Positions 1 through 6,753 of a DNA stretch of 16,608 bases are shown here, one piece after another (position 1 is the stretch's first letter; every line of letters starts with the position of its first letter). The notes below the pieces were generated by a model. The model did not search any database. It was not told where the DNA came from and saw nothing but the letters and a program-made list of their open reading frames with translations. Position numbers and translations under genes: made by a program. The DNA comes from an uncultured Oscillospiraceae bacterium (GTDB lineage: Bacteria; Bacillota; Clostridia; Oscillospirales; Ruminococcaceae). The stretch is taken from assembly GCA_910579125.1 (NCBI GenBank), contig CAJTTH010000018.1, positions 41,826-58,433 on the forward strand, given 5' to 3'.

Positions 1-48
1 GATTTTCTTGCTCTATGCCGCGAGCTGGAAAGCTATGAGGAAAAATAA
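1..48 (+). CDS. C-terminal end of an upstream gene (partial; possibly hisH)
   Basis: Frame 1 is open from the first base to a TAA at 46-48 and encodes the last 15 residues, DFLALCRELESYEEK. The hisA ribosome binding site begins about 5 nt later, so this is probably the preceding gene of the same operon. hisH, the glutaminase partner of HisF, often sits directly before hisA in Firmicutes, which makes it the leading guess. The tail itself carries no diagnostic motif, so the identity is inferred from position only. Confidence 0.5.
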   Translation, partial: DFLALCRELESYEEK

Positions 49-63
49 ATTTGAGGTGATAAT

Positions 64-795
64 ATGGTAATTTTACCCGCTATTGATATAAAGGACGGCA
101 ACTGTGTGCGTCTGTTCAGGGGCGACTACGCGACTGCCGAAAAGGTCGCCGACAGCTATCTTGACACTGCGTTGTCGTTTGAAGCGGCGGGCGCGGAGTG
201 GATACACATGGTAGACCTCGACGGCGCGAAAGAGGGCAGACCCGTCAACATGAAAATCTACACCGACGTTGCTGAAAAGACGAAATTAAAGGTTGAGGTC
301 GGCGGAGGAATACGCAACATTGAGACTATTGAAGGGTATCTGAAAATGGGAATATCGCGCGTTATACTGGGTTCTGCGGCGCTGAAAGATCCTCAACTTG
401 TCAAAGATTCTGTGGAGAAATTCGGCGGCGAGAAGATAGTAGTCGGCATAGACGCGCTTAACGGTATGGTCGCGACCGATGGCTGGCTCGAATCCTCCGA
501 CGTGAACTACATTGACCTCGCGAACAAGATGATCTCGTTTGGCGTGAGGTACTTCATTTTCACCGACATCTCCAAGGACGGCACGCTCTCGGGCGTGAAC
601 GCGGAGCAGCTCAAAGCGCTGTACGACGGTACGCGCGGCGAGTGCAGTATCATCGCGAGCGGCGGCGTTCACACAATGGATGATATCGTGACATGCAAGG
701 AAATGGGGCTGTACGGTACTATCTGCGGCAAGAGCATTTATACGGGCAGCCTTGACCTTGCCAAAGCCGTTGAGTACGCGAAAGAGGAAATATAA
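64..795 (+). CDS. hisA: HisA, ProFAR isomerase (EC 5.3.1.16)
   Basis: HisA performs the Amadori isomerisation of ProFAR to PRFAR, the fourth step of histidine synthesis, in the cytoplasm. The 243-residue length is normal for the family. The (beta/alpha)8 half-barrel repeat is visible: LPAIDIKDG with catalytic Asp8 near the N-terminus, and VVGIDALNG with the second catalytic Asp130 at the start of the second half. The phosphate-binding glycines are in VEVGGGIR (about 77-84) and ASGGV (about 198-202). The FTDISKDGT segment (about 166-174) is typical of HisA. The ATG at 64 follows GAGGTG at 53-58. The stop overlaps the next start (TAATG), indicating translational coupling to the HD-domain gene. 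Confidence 0.96.
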   Translation: MVILPAIDIKDGNCVRLFRGDYATAEKVADSYLDTALSFEAAGAEWIHMVDLDGAKEGRPVNMKIYTDVAEKTKLKVEVGGGIRNIETIEGYLKMGISRVILGSAALKDPQLVKDSVEKFGGEKIVVGIDALNGMVATDGWLESSDVNYIDLANKMISFGVRYFIFTDISKDGTLSGVNAEQLKALYDGTRGECSIIASGGVHTMDDIVTCKEMGLYGTICGKSIYTGSLDLAKAVEYAKEEI

Positions 796-1352
796 TGCGC
801 AACGATATTATTGAATATCTTCAACGTGAAGTAAAACGCCGCTGTGAAAGCGAAAAAAACTTTTTCGGTATGGGCTGCTACTATCATATATGCGCAGTAG
901 TCGAAAACGCGGCATTCCTTGCCGAAAAATACGGGGCGGACGTTGAGGTGGTGACTATTGCGGCATGGCTCCACGATATCGCTTCTGTTACCGATTATTC
1001 GCTTTATGACGACCACCATATTCACGGCGCGCGTATTGCCGGGGAAATACTTGGCGGCTACGGTTACGGCAAGACCGACCTTGTGAAACGCTGTATTTTA
1101 AACCACCGCGGAAACAAGCCGATCGCAAAACTCAGTGCTGAGGAGATATGCGTTGCCGACGCGGACGCAATTTCGCATTTCGATTCCGTGCCGTCGCTGT
1201 TTTATCTCGCGTATGTGAAACGAAAGCTGGATATCGCGGAGGGCGTTGAATTTGTGCGCGGAAAGCTCGAGCGCAGCTTCAACAAAATGTCCGAGCAGAG
1301 CAAAGCGCTCTATTCCGACAAATACAATGAAGTAATAAAGATTGTTCGATAG
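795..1352 (+). CDS. HD-domain metal-dependent phosphohydrolase
   Basis: The 185-residue protein is a single HD domain. The ordered metal-ligand set is visible: His31 (YYHICAVVENA), the His60-Asp61 pair (WLHDIA), a histidine cluster at 74-77 (HHIHGA), His104 (ILNHRG) and Asp122/Asp124 (ADADAI). HD proteins of this size hydrolyse phosphoesters of small molecules or nucleotides; the substrate cannot be read from the sequence. Its ATG at 795 overlaps the hisA stop by one base, and hisF follows after a short gap with its own AAAGGAG site. It is therefore embedded between two his genes and must be co-transcribed with them. It has no established role in histidine synthesis, so a housekeeping or metabolite-repair role is only inferred. 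Confidence 0.85.
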   Translation: MRNDIIEYLQREVKRRCESEKNFFGMGCYYHICAVVENAAFLAEKYGADVEVVTIAAWLHDIASVTDYSLYDDHHIHGARIAGEILGGYGYGKTDLVKRCILNHRGNKPIAKLSAEEICVADADAISHFDSVPSLFYLAYVKRKLDIAEGVEFVRGKLERSFNKMSEQSKALYSDKYNEVIKIVR

Positions 1353-1367
1353 TTAAAGGAGAAAATT

Positions 1368-2129
1368 ATGCTTGCTAAGAGAATTATCCCGTGCCTTGAC
1401 GTGCGCAACGGCAAAGTGGTCAAGGGCGTAAATTTCGAGGGCGTAAAGGACGTCGGCGACCCCGTCGAGCTCGCGATAGAGTATAATAAGCAGGGCGCGG
1501 ACGAGCTGGTGTTCTACGATATAACAGCGTCCTGCGAGGGGCGCGGCGTTATGCTCGATGTTGTGAAACGCACCGCACGGAACGTTTTCGTGCCGTTGTG
1601 CGTCGGCGGCGGAATCTCCTCGGTCGAGGACTTCCGCGATACGCTGCGGGCGGGCGCGGACAAGGTTTCTGTGAATTCGCAGGCGGTCAAAAATCCCAAG
1701 CTGATAAGCGACGCGGCGGAGATATTCGGTAGTCAATGCGTTGTGGTCGGCATTGACGCGAAACGTGACGGCAAGGGCGGGTTTACCGTTTACATCAACG
1801 GCGGACGCGTCGATATGCAGCTCGACCTTGGCGATTGGGTACGTGAGATCGAGGAGCGCGGCGCGGGGGAGATATGCCTTAACTCCATTGACACGGACGG
1901 CGTTCGTGGCGGCTTCGATATCGAAATGCTGAATTTCGTCTGCGAACGCGTTAATATCCCTGTTATCGCGAGCGGCGGCTGCGGAGCCATCGAGCATTTC
2001 TCGGAGGTTTTCGAGCGGACAAATTCATCGGCGGCATTGGCGGCTTCGCTGTTCCATTTCGGCGAGCTTTCCGTCGGCGAGGTCAAGGAATATTTAAAGG
2101 AACGGGGTATTCCAGTAAGGAGTGTGTGA
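1368..2129 (+). CDS. hisF: HisF, imidazole-glycerol phosphate synthase cyclase subunit
   Basis: HisF uses ammonia delivered by HisH to convert PRFAR to imidazole-glycerol phosphate plus AICAR, which returns to purine synthesis. The 253-residue protein starts MLAKRIIPCLDV with catalytic Asp11. It has Asp130 in VVVGIDAKRDG, the family segments GADKVSVN (about 96-103) and LNSIDTDGV (about 171-179), the phosphate-binding ASGGCGAIEHF (201-211), and the typical C-terminal ASLFHFGE. All catalytic residues appear intact. The start at 1368 has an AAAGGAG site just upstream. The next gene's ribosome binding site lies inside the last codons of hisF, so the two are closely coupled. Confidence 0.96.
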   Translation: MLAKRIIPCLDVRNGKVVKGVNFEGVKDVGDPVELAIEYNKQGADELVFYDITASCEGRGVMLDVVKRTARNVFVPLCVGGGISSVEDFRDTLRAGADKVSVNSQAVKNPKLISDAAEIFGSQCVVVGIDAKRDGKGGFTVYINGGRVDMQLDLGDWVREIEERGAGEICLNSIDTDGVRGGFDIEMLNFVCERVNIPVIASGGCGAIEHFSEVFERTNSSAALAASLFHFGELSVGEVKEYLKERGIPVRSV

Positions 2130-2130
2130 T

Positions 2131-2895
2131 ATGGCTGTTATATTTTGCTTTTCGGGTACGGGGAACAGTCTGTATGCCGCTAACAAGATCGCTGCTTCCA
2201 TAGGCGCGGAGGTACGCAATATGCGTGACGCACACGCTGTCGGAGACTGCGCGGCTAACGTTATCGGTTTTGTATTCCCGACATATTTCTGGGGTCTGCC
2301 TAAATCGGTTCGCAAATTCATCGCGCGGCTTCGTGTTACTGACAAGAGCGCGTATATCTTTGCCGTTACCACCTACGGAGGATTTTCCGCAGGAGTGTGC
2401 GACGCGGTGAACGTCCTGCTCAAAAAGCAAGGGGTCAAGCTGTCGTACAGCGCGAAAGTCAAAATGGTCGAAAACTATCTCCCCGCGTTTGAATGTAACG
2501 ATTCTGATGAGCTTTGGAAGAGATCGGACTCAAAGCTCGATAAGATAGTCGCCGATATTTCGGGGAGAAAGCGTGTGTTTACGGCGCCGTACACGCTGAA
2601 GAACGGTATCGCTCAGAAGCTCTATCCGTCCAACAATTCGGGGTGTGCGGAGAAGTTCACCATAGATAATTGTATAGGCTGCGGCTTGTGCGCGAAAGTA
2701 TGTCCTAACTCAAACATCGTTATCAAGCACGGAAATCCCGAATTTGGTGATAAATGCGATTTGTGTCTTTCGTGTCTGAACAATTGCCCTAAGGACGCTA
2801 TCAATTACGGTAATTTTACACGAGGTAAAAAGCGTTACAAGAACCGCAGAGTTTCGGTGAATGAAATAATCGCTCTGAACCACCCGAAAAAATGA
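2131..2895 (+). CDS. EFR1-like flavodoxin / 2[4Fe-4S] ferredoxin protein
   Basis: This 254-residue cytoplasmic redox protein has an N-terminal flavodoxin-like domain with an FMN phosphate loop (FSGTGNSLYAA, about residues 7-17). Its C-terminus carries a bacterial dicluster ferredoxin: C181-x2-C184-x2-C187-x3-C191P and C209-x2-C212-x2-C215-x3-C219P. This architecture matches the EFR1 family common in Clostridia, where such proteins are thought to shuttle low-potential electrons between FMN and iron-sulfur clusters. The physiological partner is unknown. I chose ATG 2131 because AAGGAG at 2117-2122 is 8 nt upstream; an in-frame GTG at 2122 lies within that site. The gene sits between hisF and a DUF4253 pair, and nothing links it functionally to histidine synthesis. 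Confidence 0.88.
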   Translation: MAVIFCFSGTGNSLYAANKIAASIGAEVRNMRDAHAVGDCAANVIGFVFPTYFWGLPKSVRKFIARLRVTDKSAYIFAVTTYGGFSAGVCDAVNVLLKKQGVKLSYSAKVKMVENYLPAFECNDSDELWKRSDSKLDKIVADISGRKRVFTAPYTLKNGIAQKLYPSNNSGCAEKFTIDNCIGCGLCAKVCPNSNIVIKHGNPEFGDKCDLCLSCLNNCPKDAINYGNFTRGKKRYKNRRVSVNEIIALNHPKK

Positions 2896-2912
2896 GTAAG
2901 GAGTGTTATGCC

Positions 2913-3608
2913 ATGTTTCCCGAACACGCTCAAAGCGTAATGAGATATCTCGGCGTTCAATGTGAATATTTCCCGAGGGGAACGGAGATCGGCACGGTTG
3001 TGAACGCCTACCGTTCCGCGCTGTCCGAGGGGGCGTGTACTCCGCTGCTTATCGTTATTGAAAGTCACATGATGTTTGATGACGGAGAATGCTCGGCGGA
3101 TTTCCAAGAAATGGTTTTCTCAGCGCCGGTGACAGACCCCGTAAAATGGTTTGAGGAAACTGTCAAGGCGCATGACAGAGATTTTTGCTACGAGCCGAAT
3201 TCCATTATCGGAGAGATATCGGGCGGCAGAACGCGGACAGAATTTTCGGCGATAATCGACTACGGCATAAAAAAGACGTGGGATATCGTTCTGGCAAAAA
3301 TACCGATGGAAAAACCGTGGGAGGTGTTCGCGTGGTTTCCGTTAGGCGGCTGGAACAGTTGCCCGCGCAATGAGGAAATGCTGTGGATAGGGAAATACTG
3401 GTACGAAAAATACGGAGCAGTTCCCGCCGTGATGTCGGGTGACACGCTTGAATTTACCGCGCCGCCCGTCCCCTTAAACGCCGCGTTTGAGCTGGCGCGG
3501 GAACATTTTGCGTTCTGTCCCGATAACGTACTGCAAAACACGGATACGATAGGCAGACTTGCCGACGAGCTTACAAGATCCACCGTATGGTATTTTTGGT
3601 GGGATTAG
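2913..3608 (+). CDS. DUF4253-type protein, first of a tandem pair
   Basis: A 231-residue soluble protein of unknown function. The C-terminal half has the DUF4253 pattern: PWEVFAWFPLGGWNSCP, then LWIGKYWYEKYGAVPAV, an LEF strand, an AREHFAFCPD helix and a terminal WYFWWD. It aligns along its length with the next gene, including the N-terminal YFPRG...NAY...TPLLIVI segment, so the two are tandem duplicates. ATG 2913 is preferred because AAGGAG at 2898-2903 is 9 nt upstream. An in-frame ATG at 2892 overlaps the previous stop and would add seven residues. The Cys of the sister protein's DIVDQG segment region is retained, but that segment has diverged to NVLQN. The family name is from memory of the motif pattern. 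Confidence 0.75.
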   Translation: MFPEHAQSVMRYLGVQCEYFPRGTEIGTVVNAYRSALSEGACTPLLIVIESHMMFDDGECSADFQEMVFSAPVTDPVKWFEETVKAHDRDFCYEPNSIIGEISGGRTRTEFSAIIDYGIKKTWDIVLAKIPMEKPWEVFAWFPLGGWNSCPRNEEMLWIGKYWYEKYGAVPAVMSGDTLEFTAPPVPLNAAFELAREHFAFCPDNVLQNTDTIGRLADELTRSTVWYFWWD

Positions 3609-3636
3609 CGGCGATCGAATCGCCAAGGAGGAAAAA

Positions 3637-4422
3637 ATGTTCGGTTTCGGAAAATCAAAGAAAACAAATGAACTCGCTGATAAGAACGGTATCAGTACAT
3701 TTGCGCGGCAGCTTATGGAAATGCTCAGCTGCCCGTGCACGCATTTTCCAAAGGGGAGCAGCCCCGAAAAGATAATCAACGCGTATAACGACGCGTTTGC
3801 CAAGCGCGAAATTGGCGGTTACACGCCGCTTGTGATAGCTATCGACGGCACGCTGCTCGAAACCGTAGATGATATCGCGAAAACGCCCGAGGAACTTAAA
3901 GCCAACCGTGAAAAGCTGATCAATTCGCCGCAGTTTGACGTGCAGAAATGGTTTACGGAACGGCTGAATGACCTTAAGGACGATATGGACGAGTACTGGG
4001 AAGAGACCGTTGGAGAGATCGACTGCGAACCCGGCGACGCTTCAACGTGCTTTTCGGGGTTTATGGATTTCGGTACTCCGCGTAGGAGTGAGGAGTGTAT
4101 TCTCGCACTGATACCGACGTCCGAGCCGTGGGAGGTTTTCGCGTGGCTGCCGTTCGGCGGATGGAATGAATGCCCCATGCCCGAGGAAATCTTGTGGATC
4201 GCCAAATACTGGTACGAACGGTACGGTGTTATACCCGCGGTCATGACGCGCGATGTTCTCGAGTTTTCCGCTTGTCCGATAAAGGATAAAAACGCGGCTT
4301 TCGATGTTGCTCTTGAACAGTACGCGTTCTGTCAGGACATTGTCGACCAGGGAGTGGGCACAATAGGCAGACTTGCGGGCGGGCTTATGCAGTCGTCGGT
4401 CTGGTATTTCTGGTGGGATTGA
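3637..4422 (+). CDS. DUF4253-type protein, second of a tandem pair
   Basis: A 261-residue soluble paralogue of the preceding protein. It shares the N-terminal HFPKG...NAYNDAF...TPLVIAI block and the C-terminal PWEVFAWLPFGGWNECP, LWIAKYWYERYG, EQYAFCQDIVDQG and VWYFWWD blocks. The last two are the most characteristic of DUF4253. It keeps the DIVDQG signature that the first copy has lost, so it is the more canonical member. It also has an acidic, Trp-rich insert in the middle (around DDMDEYWEETVGEIDC) and a short lysine-rich N-terminus. The ATG at 3637 is set by AAGGAGG at 3625-3631. No biochemical function is known to me. Tandem divergent copies resemble the way immunity or accessory proteins accumulate, but no toxin gene is adjacent. 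Confidence 0.78.
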   Translation: MFGFGKSKKTNELADKNGISTFARQLMEMLSCPCTHFPKGSSPEKIINAYNDAFAKREIGGYTPLVIAIDGTLLETVDDIAKTPEELKANREKLINSPQFDVQKWFTERLNDLKDDMDEYWEETVGEIDCEPGDASTCFSGFMDFGTPRRSEECILALIPTSEPWEVFAWLPFGGWNECPMPEEILWIAKYWYERYGVIPAVMTRDVLEFSACPIKDKNAAFDVALEQYAFCQDIVDQGVGTIGRLAGGLMQSSVWYFWWD

Positions 4423-4431
4423 GGTGTGGAT

Positions 4432-5151
4432 ATGGCAGTCGAGTTTCCGTCGGATTATGACGACAGTAAGTTAAAGTACGCGGTTATACTCGCTAAATAC
4501 AACGGCAAATATGTTTTTGTCAAGCACAGAGAGCGCGATACATTTGAACTGCCCGGCGGTCACCGCGAGCCGGGCGAGAACATATCGCAGACCGCCGCCC
4601 GTGAGCTGTACGAGGAAACGGGCGCGTTAAAGTACTCAATGCGGCAGATATGCCCGTATAAGCTCAACAATTACGGAATGCTGTTTTATGCGGAAATAAC
4701 CGAGTTGGGAGAACTTCCACAGTCAGAGATAGAGCGTGTGCTTTTGCTTGACGAGCCGCCGCACGAACTTATGGCGTGGACATACCCCGACGTTCACCCT
4801 ATGCTGTTAATTAAGATCGAGAGTGAGATAAAGATGACAGATTTAAAAAAATACTTTAAAAAGAGTGAGCTTATCCCCGCGATAGTTCAGGACGTGTACA
4901 GCGGCGAGGTGCTTATGCTCGCGTACATGAACGAGGAAAGTATGGCTAAAACCATTGAAACGGGTTACACATGGTTCTGGAGCCGCTCACGGCAGGAGCT
5001 CTGGAACAAGGGCGCGATATCCGGTCACGTCCAGAAAGTGGTCGAGATATACGGCGACTGCGATGACGACACGCTTCTTATCAAGGTCGAGCAAACGGGC
5101 GCGGCGTGTCATACGGGAAACCGCACCTGCTTTTTTAACAGAATAAAGTAA
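4432..5151 (+). CDS. hisI: Nudix hydrolase - HisI (phosphoribosyl-AMP cyclohydrolase) fusion
   Basis: One continuous 239-residue frame joins two enzymes. Residues 1-130 form a Nudix domain with a perfect Nudix box at 43-65 (G-x5-E-x7-RELYEETG), similar to stand-alone MutT/YtkD-like hydrolases. Residues 135-239 are a complete HisI, which opens the ring of PR-AMP to give ProFAR. They contain AYMNEE, the TWFWSRSRQELW strand, the KGAISGH motif, metal-binding DCDDD (209-213) and zinc-ligand cysteines 210, 226 and 233. The linker is about five residues. ATG 4432 follows GAGGTG at 4421-4426. An in-frame ATG at 4834 could give free HisI, but its upstream site is weak (GAGTGAG, 4821-4827). HisE is separate at 6427, so the usual HisI-HisE fusion is absent. 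The Nudix substrate is unknown. Confidence 0.93.
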   Translation: MAVEFPSDYDDSKLKYAVILAKYNGKYVFVKHRERDTFELPGGHREPGENISQTAARELYEETGALKYSMRQICPYKLNNYGMLFYAEITELGELPQSEIERVLLLDEPPHELMAWTYPDVHPMLLIKIESEIKMTDLKKYFKKSELIPAIVQDVYSGEVLMLAYMNEESMAKTIETGYTWFWSRSRQELWNKGAISGHVQKVVEIYGDCDDDTLLIKVEQTGAACHTGNRTCFFNRIK

Positions 5152-5162
5152 CGAAGGTAAAT

Positions 5163-5750
5163 ATGGAACTTGAAATAAGAAAACTTACGCCCGATGACGC
5201 AGAGGCATATGTGAACTTTTTTGATACCACTCCGCACGACGATCATAACCCCGAGAATACCTGCTATTGCGTAAACTGGTGCAGCGCCGACCACCGCACC
5301 TTGGAGCGTCCTGACCGCGCACAGCGCCGCGCTATGGCGTTGGACTATGTGAAAAACGGCATACTGCAAGGATATGTGGCGTTAAAGGATAACAAGATAA
5401 TAGGCTGGTGCAACGCGAACACAAAATCCGACTGCGTGAACTGCGCGGGGCTTATTTTCGCACTGCCCGATCTGCAAAAGGCGGTATCCGCAGCAGGAGA
5501 AAAGGTCAAGGCGGTTTACTGCTTTATGATCGCGGAGGAGTATCACAGACAAGGGATCGCCCGCAGGCTTTTACGGGCGGTCTGCGAGGACGCGAAGAAG
5601 GGCGGCTTTGACTATGTTGAGGCATATCCGCAAAAGGACGCGTCCGTTGAATATATGCGGTTTATGGGTTTTGACGAGTTGTATAAGAGTGAGGGCTTTG
5701 AGCATTATATGGAACTTGATGATAAATTCGTAGTAAGAAAGTACCTGTGA
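5163..5750 (+). CDS. GNAT-family N-acetyltransferase
   Basis: A 195-residue cytoplasmic acyl-CoA-dependent transferase. The GNAT motif A is visible as FMIAEEYHRQGIARRLLRAV (about residues 120-139), where RQGIAR is the R/Q-x-x-G-x-G/A pyrophosphate loop for acetyl-CoA. Motif B is the later VEAYPQKD...YMRFMGF segment. The N-terminal half is cysteine-rich (CYCVNWC, DCVNC), a variant often seen in clostridial GNATs. The substrate cannot be predicted. Start ATG 5163 has GAAGGTAA at 5153-5160. It follows the Nudix-HisI gene by 11 nt, so it is the last gene before the internal promoter. Confidence 0.85.
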   Translation: MELEIRKLTPDDAEAYVNFFDTTPHDDHNPENTCYCVNWCSADHRTLERPDRAQRRAMALDYVKNGILQGYVALKDNKIIGWCNANTKSDCVNCAGLIFALPDLQKAVSAAGEKVKAVYCFMIAEEYHRQGIARRLLRAVCEDAKKGGFDYVEAYPQKDASVEYMRFMGFDELYKSEGFEHYMELDDKFVVRKYL

Positions 5751-5756
5751 CAGCTC

Positions 5757-5786
5757 TTGACAAACCGTTCCGTTTTTTGCTATAAT
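5757..5786 (+). promoter_or_regulatory. Consensus sigma-A promoter with extended -10
   Basis: Perfect TTGACA at 5757-5762, an 18-bp spacer, and perfect TATAAT at 5781-5786 preceded by TGC (an extended -10 TGn). Transcription would start near 5793, giving a leader of only about 15 nt before the GTG at 5808. The promoter begins 6 nt after the GNAT stop, with no terminator between. It would boost the ham1-like, hisE, sigma-like and HAD genes independently of the upstream his genes. Confidence 0.9.
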
Positions 5787-5807
5787 GTGAGTGAAAGGGG
5801 TGAGAAT

Positions 5808-6443
5808 GTGAGCAAAGTAACTCTGCTGTTCGGTACGGGAAATCCCTCAAAGCTGAATTCCATGCGCGACAGCTTAAACGGCTTGGATATTGAGCTGTTA
5901 GGTCTGCGCGATATGGAGAAAGCGCCGCCGAACGTTGACGAGAGCGGCTCAAGTCCTCTTGAAAACGCACGGATAAAGGCGCTTGAATATTACCGCTTTT
6001 ACAGGATACCCGTGTTTTCGGCTGACAGCGGACTGTTCTTTGAGAATGTTCCCGACGAGTTACAGCCTGGAGTTCATGTTCGGAACGTTGCGGGAAAGCA
6101 TTTGTCCGATAATGAGATGATAGCATATTATTCCGCACTTGCCCGCGAATACGGAGGAAGACTCACCGCGCGTTACAAAAACGCGATATGCCTTGTGATG
6201 TCGGAAAACGAAATATATCAGAGCATGGACGAGAGCCTTTGGGGCAATGCGTTCTATCTTACCGACACGCCGCATAAACAGCAGCACCGAGAGGGATTTC
6301 CGCTCGACCGCCTTTCAGTGGAGATCGAGAGCGGAAAATACTACTACGACTTGCCCGAAAGCGTTGAAACAAGCATGAACGAAGGCTTTCGGAGATTTTT
6401 TGAAAATTTGCTTAAGGAGAAAAAATATGAGCGAAGCGTTTAA
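5808..6443 (+). CDS. Ham1/RdgB-like non-canonical NTP pyrophosphatase
   Basis: A 211-residue protein of the ITPase/Ham1 fold, which cleaves inosine, xanthosine and similar triphosphates to the monophosphate and PPi. Visible landmarks are the N-terminal FGTGNPSKL (matching ATGNxxK), DESGSSPLENARIKA (about 44-58, matching the ENA..KA helix), SADSGLFF (71-78, the catalytic Asp in ADDSGL) and PGVHVRNVAG (87-96, replacing PGVYSAR). It is divergent, especially in the C-terminal third, so the substrate may differ from RdgB. GTG 5808 is the start because AAGGGGTGA lies 5 nt upstream, inside the transcript from the 5757 promoter. The 3' end overlaps hisE by 17 nt. Confidence 0.75.
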   Translation: MSKVTLLFGTGNPSKLNSMRDSLNGLDIELLGLRDMEKAPPNVDESGSSPLENARIKALEYYRFYRIPVFSADSGLFFENVPDELQPGVHVRNVAGKHLSDNEMIAYYSALAREYGGRLTARYKNAICLVMSENEIYQSMDESLWGNAFYLTDTPHKQQHREGFPLDRLSVEIESGKYYYDLPESVETSMNEGFRRFFENLLKEKKYERSV

Positions 6444-6753
6444 GGAAATGTACGATGTTATCGTAAACCGCCGCGACAATCCGCAAGAGGGCAGCTACAC
6501 CTGCTACCTGTTTGACAAGGGGCTTGACAAGATACTCAAGAAGTGTGGCGAGGAGTGCACCGAGATGGTCATCGCGGCGAAAAATCACGACAACGAGGAG
6601 CTGGCAAACGAAATAAACGATGTGCTTTATCACATGGCGGTGCTTATGGTGGAGCGCGGTCTTACCGTCGAGGAGGTTGACGAGATTATGCGTGAGCGCA
6701 GCAAAAGGCTCGGAAACCTAAAACAGTTCCACGTCAGCGACCATAACACATAA
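6427..6753 (+). CDS. hisE: HisE, phosphoribosyl-ATP pyrophosphohydrolase (EC 3.6.1.31)
   Basis: HisE removes pyrophosphate from PR-ATP to give PR-AMP, the substrate of HisI. The 108-residue protein has the all-alpha NTP pyrophosphatase (MazG-like) pattern. GSYTCYLFDKGLDKILKK leads to the E-x2-E metal site in CGEECTEMVIAAK and to E-x2-D in NEINDVLYHM. This is standard length for a stand-alone HisE. The ATG at 6427 follows AAGGAG (6414-6419) by 7 nt. The site and start lie within the end of the Ham1-like gene, a 17-nt overlap. The stop overlaps the next ATG (TAATG). Because of the promoter at 5757, hisE can be expressed separately from hisA, hisF and hisI. Confidence 0.96.
   Translation: MSEAFKEMYDVIVNRRDNPQEGSYTCYLFDKGLDKILKKCGEECTEMVIAAKNHDNEELANEINDVLYHMAVLMVERGLTVEEVDEIMRERSKRLGNLKQFHVSDHNT

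Noticed and set aside
286..672. Antisense open frame over hisA (and similar ones over hisF, tyrA and the sensor kinase).
   Set aside because: All are contained in well-identified genes and show only reverse-complement codon-bias composition, with no domain or conserved start signals.
2122..2133. GTG 2122 as the start of the EFR1-like gene.
   Set aside because: It overlaps the AAGGAG ribosome binding site that serves ATG 2131.
5757..5810. TTG 5757 or GTG 5787 as the start of the Ham1-like gene.
   Set aside because: TTG 5757 is the -35 box itself, and GTG 5787 lies at or before the transcription start. GTG 5808 has a proper ribosome binding site and starts the GTGNPSK strand.
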